From Prescottella equi (lineage in GTDB: Bacteria; Actinomycetota; Actinomycetes; Mycobacteriales; Mycobacteriaceae), in assembly GCF_020171745.1 (NCBI RefSeq), contig NZ_JAIVAH010000015.1, positions 1-64,000 on the forward strand: a stretch of 64,000 nt of DNA, given 5' to 3'. The notes beneath the pieces are model-generated. The model was not told the origin of the DNA. It did not search any database and saw only the letters and a list, made by a program, of their open reading frames with translations. Below are positions 43,411 through 51,811 of this stretch, one piece after another. A program made the translations under genes and the position numbers. The stretch's first letter is position 1; every line of letters starts with the position of its first letter.

Positions 43411-43544
43411 GTCTCGAAGAGTATTGCGGTCGTGCGTGCGCGACCAGCAATGCAAGGCTGTCCGAAGTTCACGGTTGGAAAGGGTTCGCGGCGCGCAGGT
43501 AGGGTCGGCCCCGAAACTCGTCGAATATGGGGGGAAATGTCCGA

Positions 43545-44141
43545 ATGGGTGTGATGATTCTTCTTGTCGTACTACTGATCCTGGTGCTCATCGCCGGGAT
43601 CGTCGTGTTCGTCCTGCGCACCAAGCCCGCGGCCACGCCGCGGCGGGTCGATCCGCTGGCCGACTATCCGGAGGTCTACGACCCGCACAAGATCGGCGTC
43701 GGCGACATCATCACGTACGCCGGCATCGACCACGTCGTCCGCGGGACCATCACGCTCGACGAGGAGGGCTACCAGTGGCGCGAACACCTGCTGGACGGCT
43801 CAACCGGGCGCCGCTGGCTCACCGTCGAGGACGACGAGGGCGACCTCGAGATGACGCTGTGGATGCGTCGTGAGGGGACCGGCCTGGAACCGGGCGGCGA
43901 CGTGATCCTCGACGATCGCGTGTACCGGAAGATCGAGTCCGGGTCCGCCCGTTTCACCGCCGAGGGCACCACCGGCACCGCCCCGACCGGGTCGATGGAC
44001 TACGCCGACTACGAGACCGCCGACAAGACCGGCCTGCTGGCGTTCGAGCGCTGGGCGAGGACGTCGTCGTGGGAGGTCTCGACCGGACGCGCCGTCACCC
44101 GCGGCGAGCTGACCGTGATCCACGCCGGTCCGCCGCAGTGA
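43545..44141 (+). CDS. DUF4178 membrane protein
   Basis: A 198-residue protein with one N-terminal transmembrane segment (residues 3-26) and a cytosolic DUF4178 domain (about residues 50-190: IGVGDIITYAGIDHVVRGTI, ITLDEEGYQWREHLL, WLTVEDDEGDLEMTLW). It is the first gene of a five-gene chain, and each junction overlaps by 4 bases. The ATG at 43545 is used; an in-frame ATG at 43527 is possible. Function unknown; the domain often occurs with DUF350 and spermidine-synthase-like partners. Confidence 0.82.
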   Translation: MGVMILLVVLLILVLIAGIVVFVLRTKPAATPRRVDPLADYPEVYDPHKIGVGDIITYAGIDHVVRGTITLDEEGYQWREHLLDGSTGRRWLTVEDDEGDLEMTLWMRREGTGLEPGGDVILDDRVYRKIESGSARFTAEGTTGTAPTGSMDYADYETADKTGLLAFERWARTSSWEVSTGRAVTRGELTVIHAGPPQ

Positions 44142-44641
44142 GCGTCCATCTCCTCGAGGTCGAACCGACGGACGTCGCCGCGGATGCGTTGGGCCTCGTG
44201 CTCGACGCCCCAGCGCCCGACACGCTCGCGGAACTGCGCCTGCACGACGCCCTCGCAGGGTCGCTGACCCTGGGCGTGCTGGGGGCGTCGCACGTGGTGG
44301 TCGCCGAGGCGGACGGGCGGGTGCTCACCGAGCAGGTGTCCTGCGACGCCGTGCGCTCCGGCGGCCGGCGACTGCCGGAAGTCGAAGAGCGGCACGGCTA
44401 TCGGTTCGTCTCGCGCACCGAGCAGGTGCCCGAGGACGAGTTCCGGCGCCGCGCGGCCGCGCTGCGGGAACAGTCGTCGGGGGAGGGCTGGGTGTGCGGG
44501 GCGTTCCCGGGCGATCGCGATGCGCTCACCGCGCTGACCGCGACCGCGCAGGCGGGGCAGTGGCATTGGCGGACCTGGCACCTGTATCCCGGCGTCGGGG
44601 GCGGCACCGTCGTCGCGACCGAGAGCCGGTGGCGGCCGTGA
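44138..44641 (+). CDS. DUF2617 family protein
   Basis: A 167-residue soluble protein of the DUF2617 family (LAELRLHDALAGSLTLGVLGASH, then RFVSRTEQVPEDEFRRRAAALR, and GQWHWRTWHLYP near the end). The GTG start overlaps the preceding stop, and its stop overlaps the next start. It has no known catalytic motif. Position suggests it works with the membrane and lipoprotein genes of the operon. Confidence 0.82.
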   Translation: MSVHLLEVEPTDVAADALGLVLDAPAPDTLAELRLHDALAGSLTLGVLGASHVVVAEADGRVLTEQVSCDAVRSGGRRLPEVEERHGYRFVSRTEQVPEDEFRRRAAALREQSSGEGWVCGAFPGDRDALTALTATAQAGQWHWRTWHLYPGVGGGTVVATESRWRP

Positions 44642-45042
44642 GGCGGGCCGTGGCCGGCGCGATCCTCGGCGCCGTCGTCCTGCTCACCGCGGGCTGTGGT
44701 AGCAGCAGCGTGCGGGACCACCTCGCCGAGAACTTCGAACACCGTGGCGCGCAGGGCGACATCACCAACTACTGGTCGCCGGACCCGGTGGGCACGACCG
44801 TGACCCGGATCGTCGACGAGGACGAACCGGCGGCGAGGAAGGCCGACGGCAACAACGAATATCTGCGTTACAACGACGACATCGTCACGGTCGGCCCGGC
44901 CGCGGGCGGCGGCAGTGACATCTCCGTCGAGGATCTCGACGGCCGCTACCGCGGTGGGCACTTCGTCTATCTCGGGCCCGGATTCACGCCCGGATCGCCG
45001 GCCGCGGGCAACACCTCCGGCGGATCCGGAGATGCGAAATGA
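44638..45042 (+). CDS. DUF4247 lipoprotein
   Basis: A 134-residue lipoprotein. The signal VRRAVAGAILGAVVLLTAGC ends with a lipobox Cys at residue 20. The mature part contains YWSPDPVGTTVTRIVDED and YLRYNDDIVTVGPA, typical of DUF4247, and a Gly/Ser tail. It is anchored to the outer face of the membrane. Junctions on both sides overlap by 4 bases, so it is translationally coupled within the operon. Confidence 0.84.
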   Translation: MRRAVAGAILGAVVLLTAGCGSSSVRDHLAENFEHRGAQGDITNYWSPDPVGTTVTRIVDEDEPAARKADGNNEYLRYNDDIVTVGPAAGGGSDISVEDLDGRYRGGHFVYLGPGFTPGSPAAGNTSGGSGDAK

Positions 45043-45545
45043 CCTCCATCACAGACCTATCGGGGAGCGCGAACATGACCGTGACGAACCTGGCCGCCGC
45101 CACCGAGATCGGAACCGTCGAGTTCCTGCCGATGGTCGGGGGCGTGCTCGCCACCCTCGCGTTCTTCGCCGTCGGGATCGCCGTGCTCACGGCCGGATTC
45201 GCGATGCTCGACGCCCTGACCCCGGGCAACCTCCGTCACCAGGTGTACGTGGAGAAGAACCCCAACGCGGCGCTGCTGCTCGGCGCCAACCACCTGGCGC
45301 TGGCCATCATCGTGATCACCGCGATCCTCACCAGCTCCGACGGCTTCGCACAGGGGCTGGCCGATTCGCTGGTCTACGGCGTCGTCGGTGTGGTGCTGCA
45401 GGCGGCCGCTCTGGCGATCATGAACGTGGTGCTGCCGGGACGGCTCGTCGCGCTGGTGGCCGAACCCCGCATGTGCGGGGCGGCGTGGGCCGTCGCGGTG
45501 ACCCTGTTCTCGGTGGGCCTGGTCAACGCCGCCGCCCTGTCGTGA
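45039..45545 (+). CDS. DUF350 membrane protein
   Basis: A 168-residue membrane protein with about four helices (residues 32-56, 78-98, 105-130 and 145-165) typical of DUF350. Proteins of this family are small multi-helix membrane components often encoded with spermidine-synthase-like and DUF4178 genes. The ATG overlaps the preceding stop, and the stop overlaps the next GTG. Function unknown. Confidence 0.85.
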   Translation: MTSITDLSGSANMTVTNLAAATEIGTVEFLPMVGGVLATLAFFAVGIAVLTAGFAMLDALTPGNLRHQVYVEKNPNAALLLGANHLALAIIVITAILTSSDGFAQGLADSLVYGVVGVVLQAAALAIMNVVLPGRLVALVAEPRMCGAAWAVAVTLFSVGLVNAAALS

Positions 45546-47107
45546 CGGTCACCGCGTCGGCGGAGGCCCCGTCGGCGGCTCCTGCGCTGGGGCGGCGGTC
45601 GCGGGTGCTGCTGCTCGCGGCCGTCGCCGCGTGCGCGGCCTGTGGGCTCGTGTACGAGCTGGCGCTGCTGACGCTGTCGGCGAGCCTGACCGGCGGCGGT
45701 ATCACCGAGACGTCGCTCATCGTGGCCGGATTCGTCGCGGCGCTCGGTCTCGGTGCGCTGGCGGCCAAGCCGCTGCTCACGCGCGCGGCGCCGTCGTTCG
45801 TCGCCGTCGAGGTGGTGCTGGGCCTCGTCGGCGGCGTGAGCGCCGCGGCGCTGTACGTCGCGTTCACGTTCCTGGGCTCGTCGACGTGGGTGCTGGTGCT
45901 GGCGACCGCCGCGATCGGCATGTTGGTCGGTGCCGAGGTGCCGCTGCTCATGACGCTGCTGCAGACCGGTCGGGACACCGACGCTGCCGACACCGGCAAG
46001 GTCCTCGCCAACCTCAACGCCGCCGACTACGCGGGCGCCCTCATCGGCGGACTGGCGTGGCCGTTCCTGCTGCTGCCGGCGGCGGGGCTGATCCGCGGCA
46101 CCGCGCTCACCGGCATGGTGAACCTGGTGGCCGCGGCCGTCGCGGCGCTGTTCCTGCTGCGCGGACACCTGAAGCCGGTGGCCCGGGCGGCGGCCATGCT
46201 GGCGCTGCTGATCGCCGCCGCGCTGCTCGGCACGCTGCTGGTGCGCGCGTCGGACATCGAGACGACGTCGCGCCAGCGGCTCTACCCGGACCCGGTCGTG
46301 TACGCGCAGCGCTCGCAGTACCAGGAGATCGTGGTCACCGAACGCTCCGGCGACGTCCGGCTGTACCTGGACGGCGACCTGCAGTTCTCGAGCCGCGACG
46401 AGCACCGCTACACCGAGGCGCTCGTATACCCGGTGCTCGCACGGGATCCGCAGCGCGTGCTGATCCTCGGCGGCGGCGACGGTCTGGCGGCGCGTGAGGT
46501 GCTGCGGCAGGACGGGGTTCGCGAGATCGTGCAGGTGGAGCTCGATCCCGCTGTACTCGACCTGGCGAACACCAAGCTGCGCGACCTCAACGGCGGCGCG
46601 CTCGAGGACGAGCGGGTGCAGGTCGTGACCGCCGACGCGTTCCGGTGGCTCCGCGAACGGGACGGAAACGGGTTCGACGCGGTGATCGTCGACCTGCCCG
46701 ACCCCGACACCCCGACGCTGGGCCGGCTGTACTCCACCGAGTTCTACGGACTGGTCGGGGCCGCACTCAATCCCGGTGGGCTGATGGTGGTGCAGTCGGG
46801 CAGCCCCTACTCGACGCCCGACGCCTACTGGCGGACCGTGTCGACCGTCGCATCGGTGGGCCTCGGGGTGACGCCGTACCACGCCTACGTGCCCAGCTTC
46901 GGTGACTGGGGCTACGTCCTCGCGCAGGCGGGACCGGCTCCCGCCCTGGCGCTCTCGCCGTCCGCGCCGCCCCGCAAGTTCCTCGACGACGCGACCCTCG
47001 CCGCGGCGGCGGTCTTCCCCCTCGACCGGCCCCGCCGCGATCTCGAACCGTCGACCCTCGACCGGCCGCGGATCGTCGACGACATGCGGCGCGGGTTCGA
47101 GCGGTAG
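45542..47107 (+). CDS. Membrane-anchored spermidine synthase-like protein
   Basis: A 521-residue protein. Residues 20-240 form about seven transmembrane helices, and residues 260-500 a spermidine-synthase fold with the SAM-site LILGGGDGLAAREVL (about 312), the acidic VQVELDPAVLDLA and the active-site-like DAVIVDLPDPDTP (about 382). The Tyr/Asp pattern in EHRYTEALVYP replaces the usual YHE of polyamine synthases, so the product may differ from spermidine. It ends the DUF4178-DUF2617-DUF4247-DUF350 operon. No SAM decarboxylase gene is nearby. Confidence 0.86.
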   Translation: MTVTASAEAPSAAPALGRRSRVLLLAAVAACAACGLVYELALLTLSASLTGGGITETSLIVAGFVAALGLGALAAKPLLTRAAPSFVAVEVVLGLVGGVSAAALYVAFTFLGSSTWVLVLATAAIGMLVGAEVPLLMTLLQTGRDTDAADTGKVLANLNAADYAGALIGGLAWPFLLLPAAGLIRGTALTGMVNLVAAAVAALFLLRGHLKPVARAAAMLALLIAAALLGTLLVRASDIETTSRQRLYPDPVVYAQRSQYQEIVVTERSGDVRLYLDGDLQFSSRDEHRYTEALVYPVLARDPQRVLILGGGDGLAAREVLRQDGVREIVQVELDPAVLDLANTKLRDLNGGALEDERVQVVTADAFRWLRERDGNGFDAVIVDLPDPDTPTLGRLYSTEFYGLVGAALNPGGLMVVQSGSPYSTPDAYWRTVSTVASVGLGVTPYHAYVPSFGDWGYVLAQAGPAPALALSPSAPPRKFLDDATLAAAAVFPLDRPRRDLEPSTLDRPRIVDDMRRGFER

Positions 47108-47168
47108 CGAGTCCGCGAGCCGAACACCGGCGACCGCGGCGGGAAACCGGATTGATAGAAATACCGTC

Positions 47169-48152
47169 GTGTCTTCTTCAATTCGGCGAGGTCCCCGGCC
47201 CACTGCCCGCGCAGCCGGACTCGTCCTCGGGTATGTCGCCGATCGGGCCTTCGGCGATCCCCGGCGTCTGCATCCGGTTGCCGGATTCGGGCTCACGGCA
47301 ATGGCATTGGAGAAGCGCACCTACGCCGACAGCAGGCTCTCGGGCGCCGTGCACACCGCAATCCTGGTGGGCGCGACCGGCGCCGCCGGAGTCCTCGCCG
47401 AGCGCCTCGGCAGGCGCGCCGGTTGGGTAGGGGAGACCGCGGTGACCGCCGCGGCGACGTGGACGGTCCTGGGCGGAACCTCACTCGCGGACACCGGTCG
47501 CACGATGGCCCGGCACCTCGAGGCCGGTGATCTGGAATCCGCGCGCGCCCTGCTGCCTTCGCTGTGCGGCCGGGATCCGAGCGTCCTCGACGCCGACGGA
47601 CTGGCCCGCGCCAGCCTCGAATCCGTCGCGGAGAACACCTCCGACGCCACCGTCGGTGCGCTGTTCTGGGGTTCGGTCGCCGGGGTGCCCGGCCTGCTCG
47701 CGTACCGGGCGTCGAACACGCTGGACGCGATGATCGGCTACCGCAACGACAAGTACAACCGGTTCGGGTGGGCGGCGGCGCGCTGGGACGACGTCGTCAA
47801 CCTGGCCCCGGCCCGCCTCGCCGGGGCGCTGACCGTCGCCGCGGCCCCCGTCGTCGGCGGTTCGCCGCGCGCGGCGTTGGAGGCGTGGCGGCGGGACGCG
47901 TCCGCGCATCCGAGTCCCAACGCCGGCGTGGCCGAGGCGTCGGCGGCCGGCGCCCTGGGCGTGCAACTGGGCGGCCGGACCGAGTACGCCCACGGCGTCG
48001 AGATGCGGCCCACCCTCGGCTCGGGTCCGGCGCCGGTCGTCGCGGACCTCGAGCGGGCCGCGCGCCTGTCGTCGGCGGTCCAGGCCGGGGCCGCGGTGGT
48101 GGCCGCTGCAGCCGCCCTGGCGCTGGGCCGACGCCGCTCCCGGGGCGCCTGA
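47169..48152 (+). CDS. cobD: Adenosylcobinamide-phosphate synthase CobD/CbiB
   Basis: A 327-residue membrane enzyme of cobalamin synthesis that attaches aminopropanol phosphate to cobyric acid. The GYVADRAFGDPRRLHPVAGFG start, VAENTSDATVGALFWG, YRASNTLDAMIGYRNDKYNRFGW and HPSPNAGVAEASAAGALGVQLGG blocks are diagnostic. The GTG at 47169 is used. A CobC-like aminotransferase gene lies 2.6 kb downstream, as in related genomes. No cobalamin riboswitch was seen in the 61-base gap upstream. Confidence 0.94.
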   Translation: MSSSIRRGPRPTARAAGLVLGYVADRAFGDPRRLHPVAGFGLTAMALEKRTYADSRLSGAVHTAILVGATGAAGVLAERLGRRAGWVGETAVTAAATWTVLGGTSLADTGRTMARHLEAGDLESARALLPSLCGRDPSVLDADGLARASLESVAENTSDATVGALFWGSVAGVPGLLAYRASNTLDAMIGYRNDKYNRFGWAAARWDDVVNLAPARLAGALTVAAAPVVGGSPRAALEAWRRDASAHPSPNAGVAEASAAGALGVQLGGRTEYAHGVEMRPTLGSGPAPVVADLERAARLSSAVQAGAAVVAAAAALALGRRRSRGA

Positions 48153-48219
48153 CACCGCTGCGATGATTCCTCGGCGCGGTCGAGGTCCTTCCCTGCAGGA
48201 TTGCAGCGAGGAGGCAGCA

Positions 48220-48495
48220 ATGATCATCGTGGCGGGACATCTGACGGTCGCGGCGGAGGACCGGTCGGCCTACCTGGACTCGTGCCGGGATGTCGTGGCG
48301 CAGGCCCGATCGGCGCCCGGGTGCATCGAGTACGCGCTCGGCGCCGACTTACTGGCGCTCGACCGGATCAACGTTCTCGAAATGTGGGCGACGCGATCCG
48401 CGCTCGACGCCTTCCGTGGCGACGGACCGGGCGACGACATGGTGACGCGGATCCTGGCTATCGACGTCCGCGAGTTCGAGTGCGAACGCCCGTGA
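48220..48495 (+). CDS. Antibiotic biosynthesis monooxygenase (ABM) domain protein
   Basis: A 91-residue ABM-fold dimeric ferredoxin-like protein (MIIVAGHLTVAAEDRSAYLDSC, then ARSAPGCIEYALGADL and VLEMWATRSALDAF). Such proteins act as cofactor-free oxygenases or heme/quinone-handling enzymes; the substrate is unknown. A GAGGAGG ribosome-binding site lies just before the ATG. It stands alone between cobD and a convergent SURF1-like gene. Confidence 0.85.
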   Translation: MIIVAGHLTVAAEDRSAYLDSCRDVVAQARSAPGCIEYALGADLLALDRINVLEMWATRSALDAFRGDGPGDDMVTRILAIDVREFECERP

Positions 48496-48537
48496 CCGGC
48501 TACCGCTCGGTCGTGTGCAGCCGCGCGAGCTCGCGGA

Positions 48538-49497
48538 TCAGCGGTGCTTGCCGTAGCGGTCGGCGAGCTTCGCCTCCGAGGCCGTGACCGGGGCGTCCTC
48601 GGTCTTGTTCTTGCGGCGCAGTCCGCGGCGGGTCGGCAACTGGAAGTCGTCGGTGGCCGGCGTCGTCGCGGCGGGTGCCGGTTCAGTTGCTTCCGGGGCG
48701 GCCCGGGAAACGTCGGGCACCGCGGGGGCGTCGGGGACCGGAGTCTCCGCCGCCCGCTGCTTCGCCTTGCGCCGCTCACGCAGTTCGGCGCGGACGAAGT
48801 ACGCGAGACCCAGCGGCGCCATGATGCCGAACGCCAGCCACTGCAGGCCGTACGAGAGATACGGCCCCGCGTCGATCTGCGGCAGCGGGATCGTGCCCAG
48901 TCCGCCGGGCTGGGCGTCGTTCAACTGGAGGTAGCCGTTGACCAGATCGGTACCGATGAACTGTCCGATCTGGCCGGAGTCGATGTAGTACACCTGGCGG
49001 GTGCCGGCCTCGTTGATCGGCTCCTTGCCGGGGACGGTGCCCTCCGACATCCGGATCCGGCCCTCGACCGTCACCTCGCCGGTGGGGGGAGCCGGGATGG
49101 GCGGCGCCTGGGTGCCCTGTTCCGGGCGGACGTAGCCGCGGTTGACGAGCAGGGTGTCGCCGTCGGACATCTTCAGCGGCGTCAGCACCTCGTACGCGGG
49201 CTTCTCCTCGACCGAGCGCAGCCGCACCAACAGGTCGCTGTCCGGGACGTAGGTGCCGGTCGCGAGGACCTTGCGCCACTCGTCGTTCTGGGCCGGGCCG
49301 CCCGCGTCCAGCAGCGTGTCGATCGACACCGCCTCCGCGTCGAGGGACTGCTCGAGCAGCCCGTTGCGCTCCTCGGTCCGGGTGTTCTTGCCGAGCTGCC
49401 ACGGGGCGAGCACGGTGAAGCACATGAAGGCGAAACCGGCGACGACGGCAGCCAATGCCAGCCAGCCGGGTCGCAGCAGAAAACTCAGCCTACGCAC
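48538..49497 (-). CDS. SURF1-like cytochrome c oxidase assembly protein
   Basis: A 319-residue SURF1-family protein with an N-terminal transmembrane segment (LSFLLRPGWLALAAVVAGF and on to residue 32, FTVLAPWQLGKN) and a second at about residues 208-228 (YLSYGLQWLAFGIMAPLGLAY). Between them lies an external domain with WRKVLATGTYVPD, VLVNRGYVRPEQG and YYIDSGQIG. The C-terminal tail (about 240-319) is Pro/Ala-rich and charged. The GTG at 49497 aligns with the start of Rv2235. It is involved in heme-copper oxidase assembly in related organisms. Confidence 0.88.
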   Translation of the reverse strand: MRRLSFLLRPGWLALAAVVAGFAFMCFTVLAPWQLGKNTRTEERNGLLEQSLDAEAVSIDTLLDAGGPAQNDEWRKVLATGTYVPDSDLLVRLRSVEEKPAYEVLTPLKMSDGDTLLVNRGYVRPEQGTQAPPIPAPPTGEVTVEGRIRMSEGTVPGKEPINEAGTRQVYYIDSGQIGQFIGTDLVNGYLQLNDAQPGGLGTIPLPQIDAGPYLSYGLQWLAFGIMAPLGLAYFVRAELRERRKAKQRAAETPVPDAPAVPDVSRAAPEATEPAPAATTPATDDFQLPTRRGLRRKNKTEDAPVTASEAKLADRYGKHR

Positions 49498-49526
49498 GGG
49501 TACCACGGTACTGGCTCGCGCGCAGG

Positions 49527-49988
49527 TCAGTTCTCGCGCACCCAGTCCAGCAGGCCCGGCACGGCCGCCTCGATCTGGTCGCGGACGAGTTCGAAATCGG
49601 TGAGGTCGCCGTAGTACGGGTCCGGCACCGAATCGCCGTCGGCGCCGGGATCGAAGCTGCGCAGCAGGCGGCGGTTCTCGTCGGGCACCCCGAGGCGGGC
49701 GAGGATCCGGTCGTGTCCGCTGTCGAGCGGAACCACCAGGTCGGCGGACAGATGGTCGTCGTCGACCTGCGCGGCGCGGTGCCCGGTCGGGTATCCGGCG
49801 GCCTCGAGAACCTTGTCGGTGCGCGGGTCCGCGCCGTCGCCGACGTGGTACCCGTGGGTGCCCGCACTGGTGACGCGGACCCGGTCGTCCAGGCCTGCGC
49901 GGCGCACGTGTTCGGCGAAGATGCGTTCGGCCATCGGTGAGCGGCAGATGTTTCCGGTGCACACGAAGGTGACGTGAATCATGCTCAT
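49527..49988 (-). CDS. ptpA: Low molecular weight protein-tyrosine phosphatase
   Basis: A 153-residue LMW-PTP. The P-loop is CTGNICRS (Cys10, Arg16) and the general acid is in PDPYYGD near residue 122. Homologous to PtpA (Rv2234). The ATG overlaps the stop of the HAD phosphatase gene (ATGA). It acts on phosphotyrosine proteins; a secreted virulence role is established only for pathogenic mycobacteria and should not be assumed here. Confidence 0.93.
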   Translation of the reverse strand: MSMIHVTFVCTGNICRSPMAERIFAEHVRRAGLDDRVRVTSAGTHGYHVGDGADPRTDKVLEAAGYPTGHRAAQVDDDHLSADLVVPLDSGHDRILARLGVPDENRRLLRSFDPGADGDSVPDPYYGDLTDFELVRDQIEAAVPGLLDWVREN

Positions 49989-50701
49989 GTCACGCCGCCC
50001 GCGTCAGGATCCGGGTGAGATCCTGACGCCGCCCGCGTCAGGATCCGGGTGAGATCGGCGACCGTCGGTGCCGTCCATCGGGCGCCTTCGGCTTCGGAGG
50101 TGGTGCCGTACCCCCACTCGACGAACACCGTCGGGATGCCCCAGTGCCCGGCGCCGTGGACGTCGTGCTCGCGGTCGCCGATCATGACGACGTCGGTGGT
50201 GCCGCCCACCGTCGCCGGTAGACCCAACCCGCCGAGGACGTGCTCGATGACGTCCGCCTTGGCGCGGCGGGACCCGTCGCTGCTGGCCCCGCCGATCACC
50301 TCGAAGTAGCCGGCGAGACCGAAGTGCTCGAGGATCCGGATCGCGAACTTCTCGGTCTTGGACGTCGCGACCGCGAGACGCGCGCCGCTGTCCCGCGCAA
50401 TCGTCAGCATCGCCTCGACGCCGTCGTACACCTCGTTCTCCGACCACCCGACGGCGTCGTAGCGCTCGAAGTACGCGGCCAGCGCCGCCGCGGTGGCGGT
50501 CTCGTCCAGGCCCATGCCGCGCATCGAATCCATCAGCGGCGGTCCGATGACCGTCCCGAGCATCTCCGCGGTGGGGGCCGGCGCGCCGACCGCGGCCAGC
50601 GCGTGCCGGAAGCCGTTGTGGATGCCGAGGGCGGAGTCGGTGAGGGTGCCGTCGAGGTCGAACAGCAGGACGGGGGCGAGGGGCGAAGCGGACGTTGTCA
50701 C
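49985..50701 (-). CDS. HAD family phosphatase (phosphoglycolate phosphatase-like)
   Basis: A 238-residue HAD hydrolase. Motif I is FDLDGTLTD (Asp15, Asp17), motif II VATSKTEKF and motif IV VVMIGDREHDVHGA. The fold resembles Gph/PpaX-type phosphatases. The last dozen residues (SGSHPDPDAGGVT) come from a 34-base tandem duplication of the 3' end that shifts the frame; without it the protein would end at TRAA. The stop still overlaps the ptpA start. The catalytic core is unaffected. Confidence 0.9.
   Translation of the reverse strand: MTTSASPLAPVLLFDLDGTLTDSALGIHNGFRHALAAVGAPAPTAEMLGTVIGPPLMDSMRGMGLDETATAAALAAYFERYDAVGWSENEVYDGVEAMLTIARDSGARLAVATSKTEKFAIRILEHFGLAGYFEVIGGASSDGSRRAKADVIEHVLGGLGLPATVGGTTDVVMIGDREHDVHGAGHWGIPTVFVEWGYGTTSEAEGARWTAPTVADLTRILTRAASGSHPDPDAGGVT
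49992..50056. repeat. Tandem duplication of a 31-base segment (period 34)
   Basis: The 31 bases 49992-50022 recur exactly at 50026-50056, separated by CTG. The duplication spans the 3' end of the HAD phosphatase gene. The period of 34 is not a multiple of three, so the second copy is read in another frame. Confidence 0.92.
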
Positions 50702-50764
50702 CCGTTCATTGTGCTCAGACGCCCGCGGCGGCGCGCACCGGCTCGCGCCGTAGGCTCGACGGCT

Positions 50765-51811
50765 ATGGAATTCGGTTCGGGAACGGCGCTCGACGCGCTC
50801 GCGCGCTTGCGGCACCACGGCGACGCCGAGGCCGATCCCGGACTGCTCGACTTCGCGGTGAACGTGCAGGGTGACGGCCCGCCCGAGTGGCTGCGGAGCC
50901 GACTCGCCGACGCGCTCACCGGGCTGGGCCGGTATCCGGCCGCGGCAGCCGACCGACGCGCACGGGAACAGGTCGCGGCCCGGCACGCACGCGCACCCGA
51001 GGAGGTGCTGCCGCTCGCCGGCGGCGCGGAGGGGTTCGCGATGCTGCCGCGGCTGGAGCCGCGCGAGGCCGCGTTGATCCACCCGTCGTTCACCGAACCC
51101 GAACTCGCGCTCCGTGAGGCGGGTGTCCCGGTCACGCACGTCACCCTCGACGCCCCCTACCGGCTGGATCCGTCGGCGGTGCCCGAGTCGGCCGACCTGG
51201 TCGTGATCGGCAACCCCACCAACCCGACGTCGGTGCTGCACCCCGCCGCCGACGTCCTGGCGTTGCGCCGCCCGGGCCGGATCCTCGTCGTCGACGAGGC
51301 CTTCATGGACGCGGTGCCGGGGGAGACGGAATCGGTCGCCGGACACTCCCTGCCCGACGTCCTGGTGCTGCGCAGCCTGACGAAGACGTGGGCGCTGGCC
51401 GGGCTGCGCTGCGGGTACGCCCTCGGCCACCCCGAGGTCCTGGACCGGCTGACCGTCGGCCGCCCGCACTGGCCGGTCGGCAGCCTGCCACTCGAGGCGA
51501 TCACCGCATGCAGCGAACCCGCCGCCGTCGCCGAGGCGGGGGAGAAGTCGCTGCGGATCGCGGCCGACCGCGAAATTGCAGTCGCGCTGCTGCGGGACGC
51601 CGGCATCGCGGTGCACACCCCGGCCGCAGCACCGTTCCTGCTGCTGCACCTGCCCGACGGCGACCGCATGCGCACCCACCTGCGGGAGCGGGGCGTCGCG
51701 GTGCGCCGCTGCGACACCTTCCCGGGGCTCGGCCCCGACTTCCTGCGCATCGCGGTCCGGCCGCGAGCGATGACCGAACAGTTGATCGTGACGATGAGGG
51801 AGATCCTGTGA
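50765..51811 (+). CDS. cobC: CobC-like PLP-dependent aminotransferase/decarboxylase
   Basis: A 348-residue fold-type I PLP enzyme related to histidinol-phosphate aminotransferase and L-threonine-O-3-phosphate decarboxylase (CobC/CobD group). The PLP lysine is Lys207 in [17 protein letters not shown], with [11 protein letters not shown] and VVDEAFMD as cofactor contacts. It corresponds to Rv2231c. It is coupled to the Nif3-like gene (GTGA). A role in making the aminopropanol arm of cobalamin fits the nearby cobD, but the exact reaction is not settled by sequence. Confidence 0.9.
   Translation: MEFGSGTALDALARLRHHGDAEADPGLLDFAVNVQGDGPPEWLRSRLADALTGLGRYPAAAADRRAREQVAARHARAPEEVLPLAGGAEGFAMLPRLEPREAALIHPSFTEPELALREAGVPVTHVTLDAPYRLDPSAVPESADLVVIGNPTNPTSVLHPAADVLALRRPGRILVVDEAFMDAVPGETESVAGHSLPDVLVLRSLTKTWALAGLRCGYALGHPEVLDRLTVGRPHWPVGSLPLEAITACSEPAAVAEAGEKSLRIAADREIAVALLRDAGIAVHTPAAAPFLLLHLPDGDRMRTHLRERGVAVRRCDTFPGLGPDFLRIAVRPRAMTEQLIVTMREIL

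Noticed and set aside
47108-47168. Possible cobalamin riboswitch before cobD
   Set aside because: The gap is only 61 bases, too short for a cobalamin riboswitch, and no B12-box-like sequence was seen.
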